Source: Microvelia longipes (taxonomy: Eukaryota; Arthropoda; Insecta; Hemiptera; Veliidae). From it: 64,000 bases of DNA. Shown piece after piece: positions 34,301-38,999 of this stretch (within the stretch, counting starts at the first letter, position 1; the number at the start of each line of letters is the position of its first letter). Made by a program: the position numbers and the translations under genes. Where the stretch lies: assembly GCA_018340805.1 (NCBI GenBank), contig JACMZG010001913.1:26788099-26852098 (forward strand), read 5' to 3'. The notes beneath the pieces are model-generated. The model was not told the origin of the DNA. It made no database searches and saw only the letters and a list, made by a program, of their open reading frames with translations.

Positions 34301-36423
34301 TCAACCCGCTAGTAAATGAAAATAGAACGCCAAGTTCTAGGCGAACATAATTGTATTACGTGTGACCTATAAAAAAGTTGAAAACTGCACATATAAGGAA
34401 CAATTTAGATTAAAAGCGAGGTTGTTTTCCGACACCCTTTATGCTTTTAGTGGAGTGGAATGCTCCATAAAACTTTGGAGCACTAACAAAATATAATTAT
34501 GTACATGATACTACACCTTTGTATATACAATGAGTCTGATTAGTCAAACAGGGGGTCTCATAAACTTGTCTGCATAAGTCCTATCTTCTAGTTACCATAA
34601 CTTATATTTAACATAGACTTAACTTGTGTATTTGAACAGACACAGATACAGCATACATAATACATTTTACGAAATTGTTTTATTGCTTACATAACACTAA
34701 TATTAGCTTACTAATAAATTTTTTAGGCGAAAGAAGCTGCCTGATTGTTAAAAATCTTCTAAAGAAAACACAAGCTTATGTTTACTTATTTTATTTTTAC
34801 CCATGGGAATATACGCTCACGCATAACAATGGTGAGATAGAACGCTGAAGGACAAGGGACTTAAGGAATTTACTACATTTATGCTAGGTAAGCTTTTTAT
34901 ACCTCAACATTAAAAAAAAATCAAGTATAAACTCAGCTCGGTATACAGAGGTAACAAAAAATAAATATTTAACAAGTAAGAAAACTTTTAAAACGAGGGA
35001 AACTTTAATAATTTTAACCAAATATACAGGAGAAAAGAACTAAGCAGTGTGTGGGGGAAAAGTATGGGTTTTCCGATAAAAAGAATTTTCCTTCGCTTGA
35101 CGTTGTTTGATAAATAGTAACTAAGATAGGAAAGTCATAAATCAGAAACTAAAGTTTCTCCAAGAAAACCCTAAGTTGACCAGTAAGTTGTCGATATGAC
35201 AGGTTTGCCAAGTTTTTTAAGACCTGTAAGTCAGAGGTTGATATACTTTTATAAAATATTTCTTTTGGGGTTTATAAAGTTACTGACGTCATCAGTTTTT
35301 CTTAAAGACCATGCGCTATAAATTAGGTGAAAATGTCTTTGCACTTTATGTATACAGTATATAAAATATATAGAGGCCCAGCAGAATAACTTAGAGCTAC
35401 AGACTATGATAGCTTGAGTCGATCCGATACTCGTCTTAGTAGTTAAGGAAGGTGTGTTAGACTTGACCCTTTGTCTGCCTCGATACTATCCTTCAATCTC
35501 TTGCTTCTCCTATTTCTTGAATTCACATAACGCGGCAAATATTAAAATAAACTTGGCATCTATGTAGTCTTATACTGGGTGGTTCATTTCAAACACATTA
35601 TCCTGATTACTTAGTTCCGTACGAAGCTAGAGCGATAAAATTGGTATCTACCCCTACTTAGTCGACCACTGGGAGTTTATATACCTAATTATTTTTTGGT
35701 AACCGTCTGGCATTTATATATTTTGGTAATCTGATTACCAAAAAGTGTTTTTCCACGGTAACATTAAAACGTTAAATTGGAGAATACTAATAAAAGATCA
35801 ACTACTTTGTTGTTTGATCCATTACATGGATCAAACAACAAATTTCATCTTTTCCACAAGAATATCTGTATTTAAATAGCAGAACCGGCTTTCGGCTTTC
35901 GCCATCAACTGTGCCTCCATGACAAAATGAAAAAACAATGTTAAAGTCCTAATAAAAAGTTAAAAGATTAAAAAATAAATCTTTATTTTTTAATCTTTTG
36001 ACTATTTATTATGATTAAAAATGTCTTTTTATTTTGATTTTAACATTGTTTTTCATTTTGCTATGTTAGGCACAGTTGATGGCGAAAGCTGAAAGCCGGT
36101 TCTGCTATTTAAATATAGATATTCTAGTGGAAAAGACGGAAGTTGTTGTTTGATGTTATAAGTAATCCACAGCATGGATTGTTTCGAAACTGGATCATAA
36201 AGTTCAGTTTAAAAAGGCTTGGACATACGCTGACAATGTGCTATGGTAACAATTTAATGCGCATTTTCCAATATATTATTATTCAGTATTTAAAAGTAAG
36301 CAAACTTACTGGAAGGGTCGAATCCTGTTATAAAGTAAGGACAGGACACGTAGGCTGTCTGTCCAGCAGGTGTGGCCGGCCAGCAGGCCCATCCGTCCCA
36401 TACTCCTTCGCAGTATGGCCCAT
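2578..36423 (-). CDS. Class B1 (secretin-like) neuropeptide GPCR, nine coding exons, 5' end missing
   Basis: This plasma-membrane receptor should bind a peptide hormone through its extracellular domain and signal through G proteins, usually Gs and cAMP in this family. Exons are 36310-36423, 30043-30149, 27998-28089, 23275-23401, 22617-22834, 16827-17115, 4204-4245, 2727-2813 and 2578-2625 (stop included). All junctions are GT/AG and all phases agree, giving 374 residues plus stop. Domain order: hormone-receptor Cys-rich domain, TM1 to TM7, short tail. The TM3, TM6 and TM7 motifs fit the arthropod calcitonin/DH31/PDF receptor group. PDF receptor is my best guess and DH31 receptor the main alternative, from memory of family motifs only. 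The first conserved extracellular Cys and the signal peptide must lie in upstream exons that I could not find. Introns are rich in transposons, but the exons are intact. Confidence 0.93.
2727..2813 (-). CDS. Receptor exon: start of cytoplasmic tail
   Basis: The exon is 87 bp, phase 0 at both ends, with acceptor TTTTCAG and donor GTAAAT. It continues the TM7 exon with VVAQIKRRW (amphipathic helix 8) and then [12 protein letters not shown], a Ser/Thr-rich stretch that is conserved among DH31/PDF-type receptors and is a likely phosphorylation region for desensitisation. The intron that follows is only about 100 bp. Confidence 0.9.
2814..4203 (-). other. Receptor intron after TM7 exon
   Basis: 1.4-kb intron, bounded by GTAAGA at 4203 and TTTTCAG at 2814. 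I see only AT-rich unique-looking sequence in it. Confidence 0.6.
4204..4245 (-). CDS. Receptor exon: TM7 (42-bp exon)
   Basis: This exon is exactly 42 bp, with acceptor TTGCAG and donor GTAAGA. It encodes [14 protein letters not shown], the diagnostic class B TM7 motif. Many class B receptor genes have a 42-bp exon at this place, and skipping it removes most of TM7 without shifting the frame. It sits 260 bp from the left end of the BEL insertion, so the 12.6-kb transposon-filled intron directly precedes it in the transcript. Confidence 0.95.
4336..4500. repeat. Minisatellite, left part, split by the BEL insertion
   Basis: Diverged repeats of about 50 bp with a shared core like GGGTCCACTCACTCAGACTTC followed by TAATATGTCATTCAT. 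About three to four units lie here, and more units resume right after the BEL element at 15471. The BEL target duplication TACTC (4501-4505) adjoins the array. Confidence 0.8.
4506..4631 (+). repeat. BEL 5' LTR, first part
   Basis: I see no difference between this stretch and 15264-15389 of the 3' LTR. It ends AAGG (4628-4631), the left copy of the Gypsy target duplication, and the second half of the LTR resumes at 12318. Confidence 0.92.
4632..4849 (+). repeat. Gypsy 5' LTR
   Basis: 218 bp, TGTTATATTC to CTTAACT. A TATA-like box (TATATAAG) sits at 4709-4716 and poly(A)-signal-like AATAAA occurs near 4796-4806. GCTGAGGTAC near 4651 is answered by GTACACCTCAGC near 4685, an imperfect inverted repeat in the promoter-proximal part. 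Two base differences from the 3' copy, near 4641 and 4719. Confidence 0.95.
4849..4866 (+). other. Gypsy primer-binding site
   Basis: TGGCGCAGTCGGTAGGAC begins at the last LTR base. This matches the tRNA-Ser-type site known in 17.6/297/ZAM-like errantiviruses, as distinct from the tRNA-Lys site of gypsy itself. It primes minus-strand DNA synthesis. Confidence 0.8.
4867..5315 (+). other. Gypsy leader between primer site and gag
   Basis: A 450-bp, very AT-rich untranslated leader. Errantiviral leaders usually hold the packaging signal and the splice donor for env mRNA. No specific site can be assigned here. Confidence 0.5.
5316..6414 (+). pseudogene. Gypsy gag, broken by two frameshifts
   Basis: The ATG at 5316 opens a frame ([10 protein letters not shown]) that breaks near 5418. 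The main capsid-like part is open at 5477-5995, and the frame shifts again near 5976 into 5992-6414. The last part is an Asn-rich low-complexity tail (runs of AAT/AAC, 6010-6240), with scattered Arg in place of zinc knuckles. Errantivirus Gag proteins also lack CCHC knuckles. Gag forms the particle core around the RNA. Intact length would be about 360 residues. Both breaks look like single-base losses. Confidence 0.82.
6532..7074 (+). pseudogene. Gypsy pol: aspartic protease
   Basis: Retropepsin domain with the active-site motif FMIDTGSS at about residues 18-25 of the open stretch and a second landmark, [12 protein letters not shown], near 6799-6834. An Asn-rich linker follows (6940-7010). 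The frame is not open from gag: stops lie between 6414 and 6531. The frame shifts again near 7062 before the RT. The protease would cut Gag-Pol. The first in-frame start-like codon is GTG at 6535, so normal expression would be by readthrough or frameshift from gag. Confidence 0.85.
7075..8817 (+). pseudogene. Gypsy pol: reverse transcriptase and RNase H
   Basis: The RT begins in the linker near 7075 and is open to 8035. It has the finger motif [11 protein letters not shown], the first catalytic Asp in [24 protein letters not shown], and the catalytic YLDDIL at about 7990-8007. A single-base shift near 8027 moves the thumb and RNase H into the frame 7978-8817. The RNase H shows [26 protein letters not shown] and YSDHRPL (D, E, D active-site residues). 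It ends NADSLSRIK, typical of Gypsy elements, and the frame breaks again near 8800. These domains copy the RNA into DNA. Confidence 0.92.
8795..9181 (+). pseudogene. Gypsy pol: RNase H-integrase linker
   Basis: A 128-codon acidic open stretch that continues the pol polyprotein after a frameshift near 8800. It is rich in Glu, Asp and Asn and has no catalytic motif. Further breaks occur near 9181 and 9240 before the integrase zinc-binding region. Confidence 0.6.
9182..10400 (+). pseudogene. Gypsy pol: integrase
   Basis: The HHCC zinc-binding region lies in 9383-9751 (H-x-x-x-x-x-x-H near HYHRGKTNH, then CETCQ). The first catalytic Asp is in HMDTFTFDG. Frameshifts near 9748 and 9784 break the core around the second Asp (TDPGTE). 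9801-10400 continues with the catalytic Glu in NSIVERFHS and a basic C-terminal region ([13 protein letters not shown]). The integrase inserts the cDNA, here with a 4-bp duplication. The stop at 10398-10400 ends pol. Confidence 0.9.
10401..12115 (+). pseudogene. Gypsy env-like envelope glycoprotein gene, frameshifted
   Basis: The third gene of the element, related in this family to the baculovirus F fusion proteins. Open pieces are 10535-10921, 11029-11352 and 11339-12115, with breaks near 10900 and 11345 and poor coding upstream of 10535. A furin-type site RIKR ends at 10729 and is followed by GLIDGLGS, the conserved errantiviral fusion-peptide start. A hydrophobic anchor ([17 protein letters not shown]) lies near 11947-11997, followed by a short basic tail. 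The stop at 12113-12115 is inside the 3' LTR. In active relatives this protein can allow transfer between cells. This copy is broken. Confidence 0.88.
12089..12099 (+). other. Gypsy polypurine tract
   Basis: AAGGGGGGAGG lies immediately before the 3' LTR. It would prime plus-strand DNA synthesis. It also codes for the Gly-rich last residues of the env frame. Confidence 0.8.
12100..12317 (+). repeat. Gypsy 3' LTR
   Basis: 218 bp, starting TGTTATATTG. It directly follows the polypurine tract and is followed by the AAGG duplication. The env stop codon (12113-12115) lies inside it. Confidence 0.95.
12318..12407 (+). repeat. BEL 5' LTR, second part
   Basis: It begins with the right AAGG copy (12318-12321) and matches the end of the 3' LTR to 15470. 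There are two indels: about seven extra bases near 12348 and two fewer near 12372. It ends CGTAACA. Confidence 0.9.
12415..12430 (+). other. BEL primer-binding site
   Basis: TGGCGACCGTGAGAAA lies seven bases downstream of the 5' LTR end. It starts with the TGG that pairs with a tRNA CCA end. The TGGCGACCGTGA core is common in BEL/Pao elements. I do not name the tRNA. Confidence 0.65.
12518..13975 (+). CDS. BEL/Pao gag-like region with zinc knuckles and protease start
   Basis: This 485-residue open frame is the N-terminal part of the BEL polyprotein. It opens with a charged helical region. Next comes a BEL-type gag core ([20 protein letters not shown] is the usual DUF1759 signature) and two Cys/His knuckle-like clusters ([14 protein letters not shown] and [13 protein letters not shown]). 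The retropepsin motif AILDTGSQR stands at the very end, where a TAA cuts the frame. The Gag part packages the RNA, and the protease would process the polyprotein. The stop right after DTGSQR shows decay, because the frame continues for a further stretch beyond it. Confidence 0.88.
   Translation: MNKSKISRGVARGAFTRQVTSLKELLCEEDLDLEKIQNKFELLSERFEKLKILDESVYAILLEEGETEELLLQEITACDEYADTFIEVKNSVKKLFRVKSLKSSDSLVSIKSTVVSKQSNDNDMTENKNRNFKLPKIKIDEYNGDNKNWLKFWGQFEKVDQDKRITEDDKFQYLLQATEPGSKARAIVESFPHSGRNYKNALQSLKARCGREDLLIEVYTRELLKLVMLSSGEKTSTFLISQYDKLESLLRALETFGVTSDKCSHMLLPMVESCLPEELLRLWQRSNNSKSDDHSDKLQNLLNFVRAEVEAEEKIVLAKEGFGQGTISYPSTSYNTRCSTAASLVSSKVEKRVINEECVFCSKAHRSIDCFNARKMTIEEKRKILKEKKRCFICFSASHFNAKQCRVAVRCFLCNKRHQILMCPDTATRSQVVDTTVHSPKGNGSHSMANVTKPEVFLQTLLVRVSGANNKSLVVRAILDTGSQR
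13976..14361 (+). pseudogene. BEL aspartic protease region (DUF1758-like), broken
   Basis: After the stop at 13973-13975 the frame carries on through [10 protein letters not shown] and the open stretch 14018-14266, then shifts near 14255. It picks up [10 protein letters not shown] and LGWTLMGK around 14266-14365. These are typical C-terminal landmarks of the BEL protease domain. One stop and one frameshift make it non-functional. Confidence 0.75.
14362..15228 (+). pseudogene. BEL integrase C-terminal part, fused across an internal deletion
   Basis: This open frame of 288 residues starts in the protease-RT linker ([11 protein letters not shown] near 14460-14500) and jumps within a few codons into the end of the integrase core. 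[17 protein letters not shown] at about 14564-14614 holds the catalytic Glu of the DDE triad. After it come the BEL integrase tail and a C-terminal beta domain ([27 protein letters not shown]). The RT, RNase H, zinc-binding part and first two Asp of the integrase are missing, about 3 kb by comparison with usual BEL length. The deletion is in frame, so the product is a fusion without catalytic function. Confidence 0.85.
15264..15470 (+). repeat. BEL 3' LTR
   Basis: 207 bp, TGTTGGG to CGTAACA, uninterrupted. It is preceded by a short purine-rich stretch (GGTGGGAGTG) that would serve as the polypurine tract. It gives the empty-site sequence for the Gypsy insertion in the other LTR. Confidence 0.93.
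15471..15740. repeat. Minisatellite, right part
   Basis: Starts with the second TACTC copy (15471-15475) and continues the diverged CACTCA-type repeat seen at 4336-4500, with cores such as TAGACTTCCAGTATGTCATC and TGGGTCTACTCACTCACTC. The array was one block before the BEL element entered. Confidence 0.8.
15741..16826 (-). other. Receptor intron remainder right of the nested elements
   Basis: AT-rich. About 15985-16660 may be a degenerate MITE-type repeat: GGAGGGACTTTTAGTCC near 15984 and AAGGGACACCCTCC near 16641 form a loose inverted pair around T-rich sequence. No coding region seen. Confidence 0.4.
16827..17115 (-). CDS. Receptor exon: extracellular loop 2, TM5, TM6
   Basis: The exon is 289 bp, with acceptor TGTAG and donor GTATGG. 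CWID carries the loop-2 Cys that pairs with TM3. TM5 runs through [15 protein letters not shown] and ends in [12 protein letters not shown], the conserved G-protein contact. Intracellular loop 3 is short and Ser/Pro-rich. TM6 reads [19 protein letters not shown], with the conserved P-L-L-G core. HPWETYYE in loop 3 outside and SSFQ before TM7 resemble arthropod PDF/DH31 receptors. The intron that follows holds the nested retroelements. Confidence 0.95.
17450..17715. repeat. Dispersed repeat, family G, copy 1
   Basis: Segments such as CTGTATGTGTGTTATTCTG, ACAAAAATCAATCT and TTTTTATGACGCCATTATCCG have diverged counterparts in the same order at about 40395-40600. It is non-coding and probably an old transposon fragment. 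Confidence 0.5.
19144..19199. repeat. Perfect 56-bp palindrome without spacer
   Basis: AGCATGCTCCTTTGAACGTA continues to the centre AATT and then returns exactly as the reverse complement, ending CATGCT. There are 28 bp per arm, no mismatch and no loop. It lies in a receptor intron. Confidence 0.95.
20655..21155 (+). pseudogene. R1-like non-LTR retrotransposon fragment (ORF2 C-terminus)
   Basis: Plus-strand reading shows [19 protein letters not shown], as in the region after the RT of R1-type elements. [17 protein letters not shown] follows (the usual G-R-W-T-x-R-L-I-x-D motif), then [15 protein letters not shown] near 21087-21131 (end of ORF2). There are several stops (for example near 20953 and 21003) and frame changes. 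The usual C-terminal zinc knuckle is only partly traceable (HTFLDC). A T-rich stretch follows from 21185. Confidence 0.7.
21331..21451. repeat. GC-rich hairpin patch
   Basis: Two perfect 10-bp stems lie close together: CTCCCATCTT/AAGATGGGAG at about 21340-21369 and CTTGAACCTC/GAGGTTCAAG at about 21410-21440. Between them are repeated GGCTCCCTTCC units. The patch is much richer in GC than its surroundings and is open in several frames, but it has no recognisable product. It may be the tail of the non-LTR fragment upstream or another transposon end. Confidence 0.6.
21606..21745. repeat. Short tandem array, about 32-bp unit
   Basis: Four diverged units of the type TTTTGATATAACAAAAGAAA then GCGAGTTTAAA, plus a partial fifth unit. 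I see no coding. Confidence 0.75.
22160..22350. repeat. Dispersed repeat, family D, copy 1
   Basis: Shares ordered blocks with 31080-31290: GTTAGTCTTATACATGGCTACATGC, TTGATGGCATCACTTTTTCGC and ATGCTTTTTCGAAATTTTGCT, against GTTGGTCCTATACGTAGTTACATGC and so on. Non-coding. Confidence 0.55.
22617..22834 (-). CDS. Receptor exon: TM3 and TM4
   Basis: The exon is 218 bp, with acceptor TTCTAG and donor GTAAGT. It starts IWCQCLH, which includes the Cys that pairs with extracellular loop 2, then [17 protein letters not shown] (TM3 with the conserved E-G-x-Y-L-H core). TM4 follows at about [12 protein letters not shown]. It ends two bases into a Gln codon that the next exon completes. The E-G-x-Y-L-H motif is diagnostic of secretin-family receptors. 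Confidence 0.96.
22835..23274 (-). other. Receptor intron with long (TA)n
   Basis: 440-bp intron between the TM2 and TM3 exons. An almost pure TA dinucleotide tract occupies 23166-23228. No other feature. Confidence 0.8.
23275..23401 (-). CDS. Receptor exon: intracellular loop 1 and TM2
   Basis: The exon is 127 bp, with acceptor TTTCAG and donor GTAAGT. It reads [14 protein letters not shown], the conserved class B loop 1/TM2 start (C-x-R-x-x-x-H-x-N-L-F type), followed by [18 protein letters not shown] for TM2. The His in TLHMNLF is part of the conserved polar network of this receptor class. It ends in phase 0 in the first extracellular loop. Confidence 0.94.
24893..24941. repeat. 49-bp direct repeat, copy 1
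   Basis: Runs from TTTTCCGGTAAAACGTCA to ACCAACTTTTCCG. I see no difference from 25537-25585, 644 bp away, while flanking sequence differs. Confidence 0.9.
25296..25470. repeat. Dispersed repeat, family E, copy 1
   Basis: TTTGTGTCAAGTTTCAAC, then an ACACAC-rich stretch, then GATGAAATTCCGGAT and TTTTTAGGGTCAATAC. Partial matches in the same order occur at 37255-37385, 39530-39640 and 48440-48600. This CAAGTTTCA/ACAGACAGAC layout is common in insect SINE- or MITE-like repeats. Confidence 0.5.
25537..25585. repeat. 49-bp direct repeat, copy 2
   Basis: Second copy of the repeat at 24893. Its left flank TGACG makes an imperfect palindrome with the repeat start (TGACGTTTT/AAAACGTCA around CCGG), which the first copy lacks. 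Confidence 0.9.
26160..26285. repeat. GCTACGCTC-type dispersed repeat, copy 1
   Basis: GAATTCGCTACGCTCATTCTC, then AAAAATCACCAAATTTATAC, ACACGTCT and TTCGCTCATCCTCAGAC. Parallel copy at 49225-49350. An inverted relative lies at 40870-40990. Confidence 0.6.
26640..27090. repeat. Diverged tandem array, about 90-120-bp unit
   Basis: Four loosely matching units, each with a CAGTCAGAGTTGTT-like core followed by TTACTTACAAATGG(CA)CC-like sequence, at about 26705, 26795, 26885 and 27010. Strongly diverged. Confidence 0.5.
27998..28089 (-). CDS. Receptor exon: TM1
   Basis: The exon is 92 bp, with acceptor TTTTTAG and donor GTAAGT. It enters in phase 0 and leaves two bases for the next codon. After a short polar stretch (LRTQVNN) it encodes a hydrophobic helix, [15 protein letters not shown] and onward, typical of TM1 in class B receptors. 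The joined codon with the next exon gives Lys at the start of the first intracellular loop. Confidence 0.9.
28090..30042 (-). other. Receptor intron before TM1
   Basis: Holds an AT dinucleotide tract (28307-28337), short repeats of a TTACCCAATAGAATGGCAATT core (28409-28469) and the three stem-loops at 29750-29966. No coding region seen. Confidence 0.6.
29750..29966. repeat. Three consecutive stem-loops with shared arms
   Basis: Stem-loops at about 29750-29793, 29832-29873 and 29902-29966. All are built from TGGTCAACAC-like and GTGTTGACCA-like arms. The last is longest: CACTTTGG, TGTCACT and TCAACAC pair with GTGTTGA, AGTGACA and CCAAAGTG. They end 77 bp from a receptor exon. Confidence 0.75.
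30043..30149 (-). CDS. Receptor exon: hormone-binding domain, second part
   Basis: The exon is 107 bp, with acceptor ATTACAG and donor GTGAGT. It completes the split Arg codon and ends in phase 0. It carries HKVC and [20 protein letters not shown], which supply Cys5 and Cys6 of the hormone-receptor fold and a likely N-glycosylation site (NYT). The WSNYTTC ending is characteristic of the calcitonin/DH31/PDF receptor group. The chain continues VNMEDLS towards TM1. Confidence 0.94.
31073..31290. repeat. Dispersed repeat, family D, copy 2
   Basis: Counterpart of 22160-22350. Its start, TACCTCGGGACTTTTCCT, also occurs at about 1132, so the family has at least three members in the window. Confidence 0.55.
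32153..32272. repeat. Foldback repeat with nested inner stem
   Basis: ATGCCAT, GCTGAGAA, TTTATGTC and GGCAA pair outwards with TTGCC, GACATAAA, TTCTCAGC and ATGGCAT. The centre is an inner stem, CCGACTCGC/GCTCGTCGG. The inner CGCTTCGCTCG motif recurs in the GCTACGCTC-type repeats of the window. Confidence 0.8.
32589..33245 (+). repeat. Homopurine GA-rich minisatellite
   Basis: About 650 bp, nearly all A and G on the plus strand with regularly placed T. It consists of units of about 20-40 bp such as GAGAGATGGAGGAAAGGGGA and AATATAGAGGAAAG. Long open frames on both strands (Ser/Phe/Pro-rich on the minus strand, Glu/Arg/Lys-rich on the plus) are a by-product of the repeat and are not annotated as genes. 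Confidence 0.95.
35809..36155. mobile_element. Foldback/MITE with long inverted arms
   Basis: The left arm from 35829 (ATCAAACAACAA, ATATTTAAATAGCAGAACCGG-like, CTTTCGCCATCAACTGTGCC) is matched in reverse complement by the right arm ending at 36155. Each arm is about 140 bp with few mismatches. The AT-rich centre folds too (TTAAAAGATTAAAAAATAAA against TTTATTTTTTAATCTTTTGA). The left tip is itself a 14-bp palindrome (35809-35843). No coding capacity, so it would be a non-autonomous DNA element. Confidence 0.85.
36310..36423 (-). CDS. Receptor exon: hormone-binding domain, first part
   Basis: The exon is 114 bp and enters and leaves in phase 1. It is preceded by a TTTCAG acceptor and followed by GTAAGT. 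It reads [15 protein letters not shown] and then [11 protein letters not shown], the typical Cys and Trp pattern of the HormR domain (Cys2 to Cys4 of six, plus the conserved W-D-x-x-x-C-W stretch). The first codon is split: the upstream exon supplies its first base, which would give Asp if that base is G. The domain binds the C-terminal part of the peptide ligand. A 4 x 45-bp tandem repeat begins only 19 bp upstream of the acceptor. Confidence 0.93.
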
Positions 36424-36442
36424 CTGAAACAGATTATAGTCA

Positions 36443-36622
36443 CAACTTATTAAAGCCGATCCTTATAATAACAGATATAACACTGTACAACTTATTAAAG
36501 CCGATCCTTATGAAAACAGATATAACACTGTACAACTTATCAAAGCCGATCCTTATGAAAACAGATATAACACTGTACAACTTATTAAAGCCGATCCTTA
36601 TGAAAACAGATATAACACTTTG
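36443..36622. repeat. Four 45-bp tandem repeats beside a receptor splice acceptor
   Basis: Units start CAACTTATTAAAGCCGATCC at 36443, 36488, 36533 and 36578. They are near-identical (a few base changes). The array begins 19 bp upstream of the HormR exon acceptor at 36424-36426, in transcript sense where branch point and pyrimidine tract are expected. Open frames through it are repeat by-products. Confidence 0.93.
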
Positions 36623-37254
36623 TATAAGTAGTACTAGTAGGAACTACTACTATTTTAGATTTTTTTTAGGAACTACTACTACTACTAGTAATAGTAGCAT
36701 ATTCATATTATGTATAACAGAATAAAAAAATAAATTGAAAACAATAGTTAGTAATAATTAATAAGAAATGTAGGGTTGAAACAGAAATTTTATTTAAAAT
36801 TTTTAAATTTAAAAATTCACGAAATTTTATGAAAATTACTTGAAAAAATTGTTTTATTTTAATTTTGGGTAATTTATTTTGAGTCTAAATTAATTTGTTA
36901 TTTAAATATTGCATATTTTATTTCGGTTAAATAGTTTCTTAATTTTCATTTAGTTTACTTTTTATTTATTTTAAACAAGAATAACATAACAGACACAAGT
37001 GTCCAGGATAATTTTAACATAAAAATTGATTTACAAATACAAAATAAACAGTAAATGTCGCAATAAAATAATTGAATTATAAGAACTTTCAAGATGTTAA
37101 TAATTTATAAGGTGATTAAATTTGATGTTATCAAACCAAACGCATTCGGAGGTTATAACCTGACTTATTTTGTGAAAATTTTAAATATTAATTTTTTTAA
37201 AATTTTGATGACTCAGCAAAATAGGCTATCGTAGTCTGAAAAATTATCTTCTAG

Positions 37255-37385
37255 GCACAACTACACCTGCTTTTTGTGTCAAGTTTCAACTCTCTAGCAT
37301 TTAAGAAGTTTTAATACAGCACGAGTTATGTGTGACACAAACACACAAAACACTCACACAGATAGACAGACAGCAAGATAAAAAC
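37255..37385. repeat. Dispersed repeat, family E, copy 2
   Basis: TTTTTGTGTCAAGTTTCAAC, then CACAAACACACAAAACACTC and AGATAGACAGACAGCAAG. Matches the first part of 25296-25470. Confidence 0.5.
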
Positions 37386-38239
37386 TAGTAAATGAAAATA
37401 AGTATTCTAATTTGCTTACATTTTTATTATTTTTATTACTTTTTACTATTTAGCATGCAAATTCTTTGTACTATTCCTTATCCTTTGTAACTATTGGTTT
37501 CTTTTTATTCTGTTATATTAACATGAATTCATAAAGATAGTAACCAGTTAGAAAACGTAGCCACGGAGATCATATTTTCACTTTACACATGGGTTAGTCT
37601 TCAAAAGTTTAGAGAAATTAAAATCAAAACTAATTCATCTATCACGAGTTTCCACAAGTATGGTAATATGAAAATCTCGAGGCAAGTTTTTCGAGAAACT
37701 CCACTAATGAAGTTGAGTAATCCCTATTTGTTTTGGAAATGTCCATCAGGGTCTAACCGCTGGCATCAAATCCCCCATAGAACGTGACTAAGCATCCCAG
37801 TCAATATAAACAAACAACTCCGAGTTTTACTTAAAAAACTTTCTGCTTCATTTACTTAGCTAGGGGATTTCCAGGCAACATCGTTAGTACCCTGCTCCAT
37901 TTTGAGTTTCAGGGCTTAAAATATAGTACGAGATTAACATAGCCAGGGTCAGGGTCAAATATAGAAATAATGTTATAAGGTCACTATAACTAGATTTGTA
38001 GCAACATAACATACATTGTATCACATATTCACGTCTACCACTTAATTAAACCTAACTGTACATAATAATTTTATTTTTTTTCTGTAAATATAATTCGGAC
38101 AAGAAAAAACAAATTTTTGTTTTTATTTTTTAAACTTTATTTGCCAAAATTTAACAAAAATACAAATTTTAACTAAACAAAATACAAAATTTAACAAATT
38201 AGAATAAAAAACAAAAAGTGTATTAATTAAGAGTAAATA

Positions 38240-38500
38240 TACATTGATACTACCGAGTTTTGCAAAACATGAATAATTGTGCGATAGACACAGTCACCAA
38301 GGAAATGTAACATAGCAAAATAACAAGCAATGCCACATCTGGGAACTGTTCCATCAGTCGACATTAGTCATCATTAATGGCTCGACATAATGTCATGTCC
38401 CACTCTGTTTCGTTCATCAGAACGCCGACAAAGCCTGAACTCACTCTGACCTTCAATTAATTCCGAAAAATATAGAGTAAAGTATTTAATTAAGTGTAAA
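38240..38500 (+). mobile_element. MITE family B, copy 1
   Basis: Shares ordered blocks with 57553-57875: CATCTGGGAACTGTTC, TCATCAT(T/C)(A/G)ATGGCTCGACATA, TGTCATGTCCCA, GCCTGAACTCACTC and AAGTATTTA. A third copy is inverted at 43135-43418. No coding. Confidence 0.8.
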
Positions 38501-38639
38501 TAATTAAGACAAATATTTAACATTATAAGCAGACTATTAGAAATTTTACTGTGGTAACCCACAAGGCTTAGCCAGATTGCGGGGTATTTATTAAAAATAC
38601 TATATTAGAAAATAGTATTATACTAATTTATTTGGTAAA

Positions 38640-38765
38640 TAAATTAACAATTTTTGGGTGTTTTTGAAAGAGCCATGTTTCTCTGAAAATATACTTTAAG
38701 TTAAGGAATGAAGGAAATGCATAGTGTGCCTATCCAGAGTGGCGCCCTACAAATGATTGCGCTCG
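38640..38765 (-). repeat. Dispersed repeat, family F, inverted copy
   Basis: TGGGTGTTTTTGAAAGAGCC and GTGCCTATCCAGAGTGGC. Its reverse complement resembles parts of 39000-39285 and 44170-44335. Confidence 0.5.
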
Positions 38766-38999
38766 CTCAAAATATGATAAAATTACAGAAATTCCAGTTT
38801 TTTGCAATCAGTGGTTCCCTGTGAGTCGAGTGCAAAACATGAAGAGGACATTATTTAAAGCTGATAATATGTCCTCTAAAACGAGTATTTTTTCTTCAAA
38901 ATCGGATAACTACAACAAAAGTTATGAAATTTGTTAAATTTCCAAAAAAGTCAATATATTCTAAAAGAAATGCGTTGAAATTTTTCATAAATTACCCAT

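Larger units (their letters stand above)
30150..36309 (-). other. Receptor intron splitting the hormone-binding domain
   Basis: 6.2 kb. It contains family D copy 2, a 120-bp foldback (32153-32272), the GA-rich minisatellite (32589-33245) and a large foldback element (35809-36155). Otherwise AT-rich with no supported coding region. Confidence 0.6.

Noticed and set aside
36372..36725. 117-residue open frame on the plus strand
   Set aside because: Produced by the four 45-bp repeats (45 is a multiple of three) and antisense to the receptor exon.
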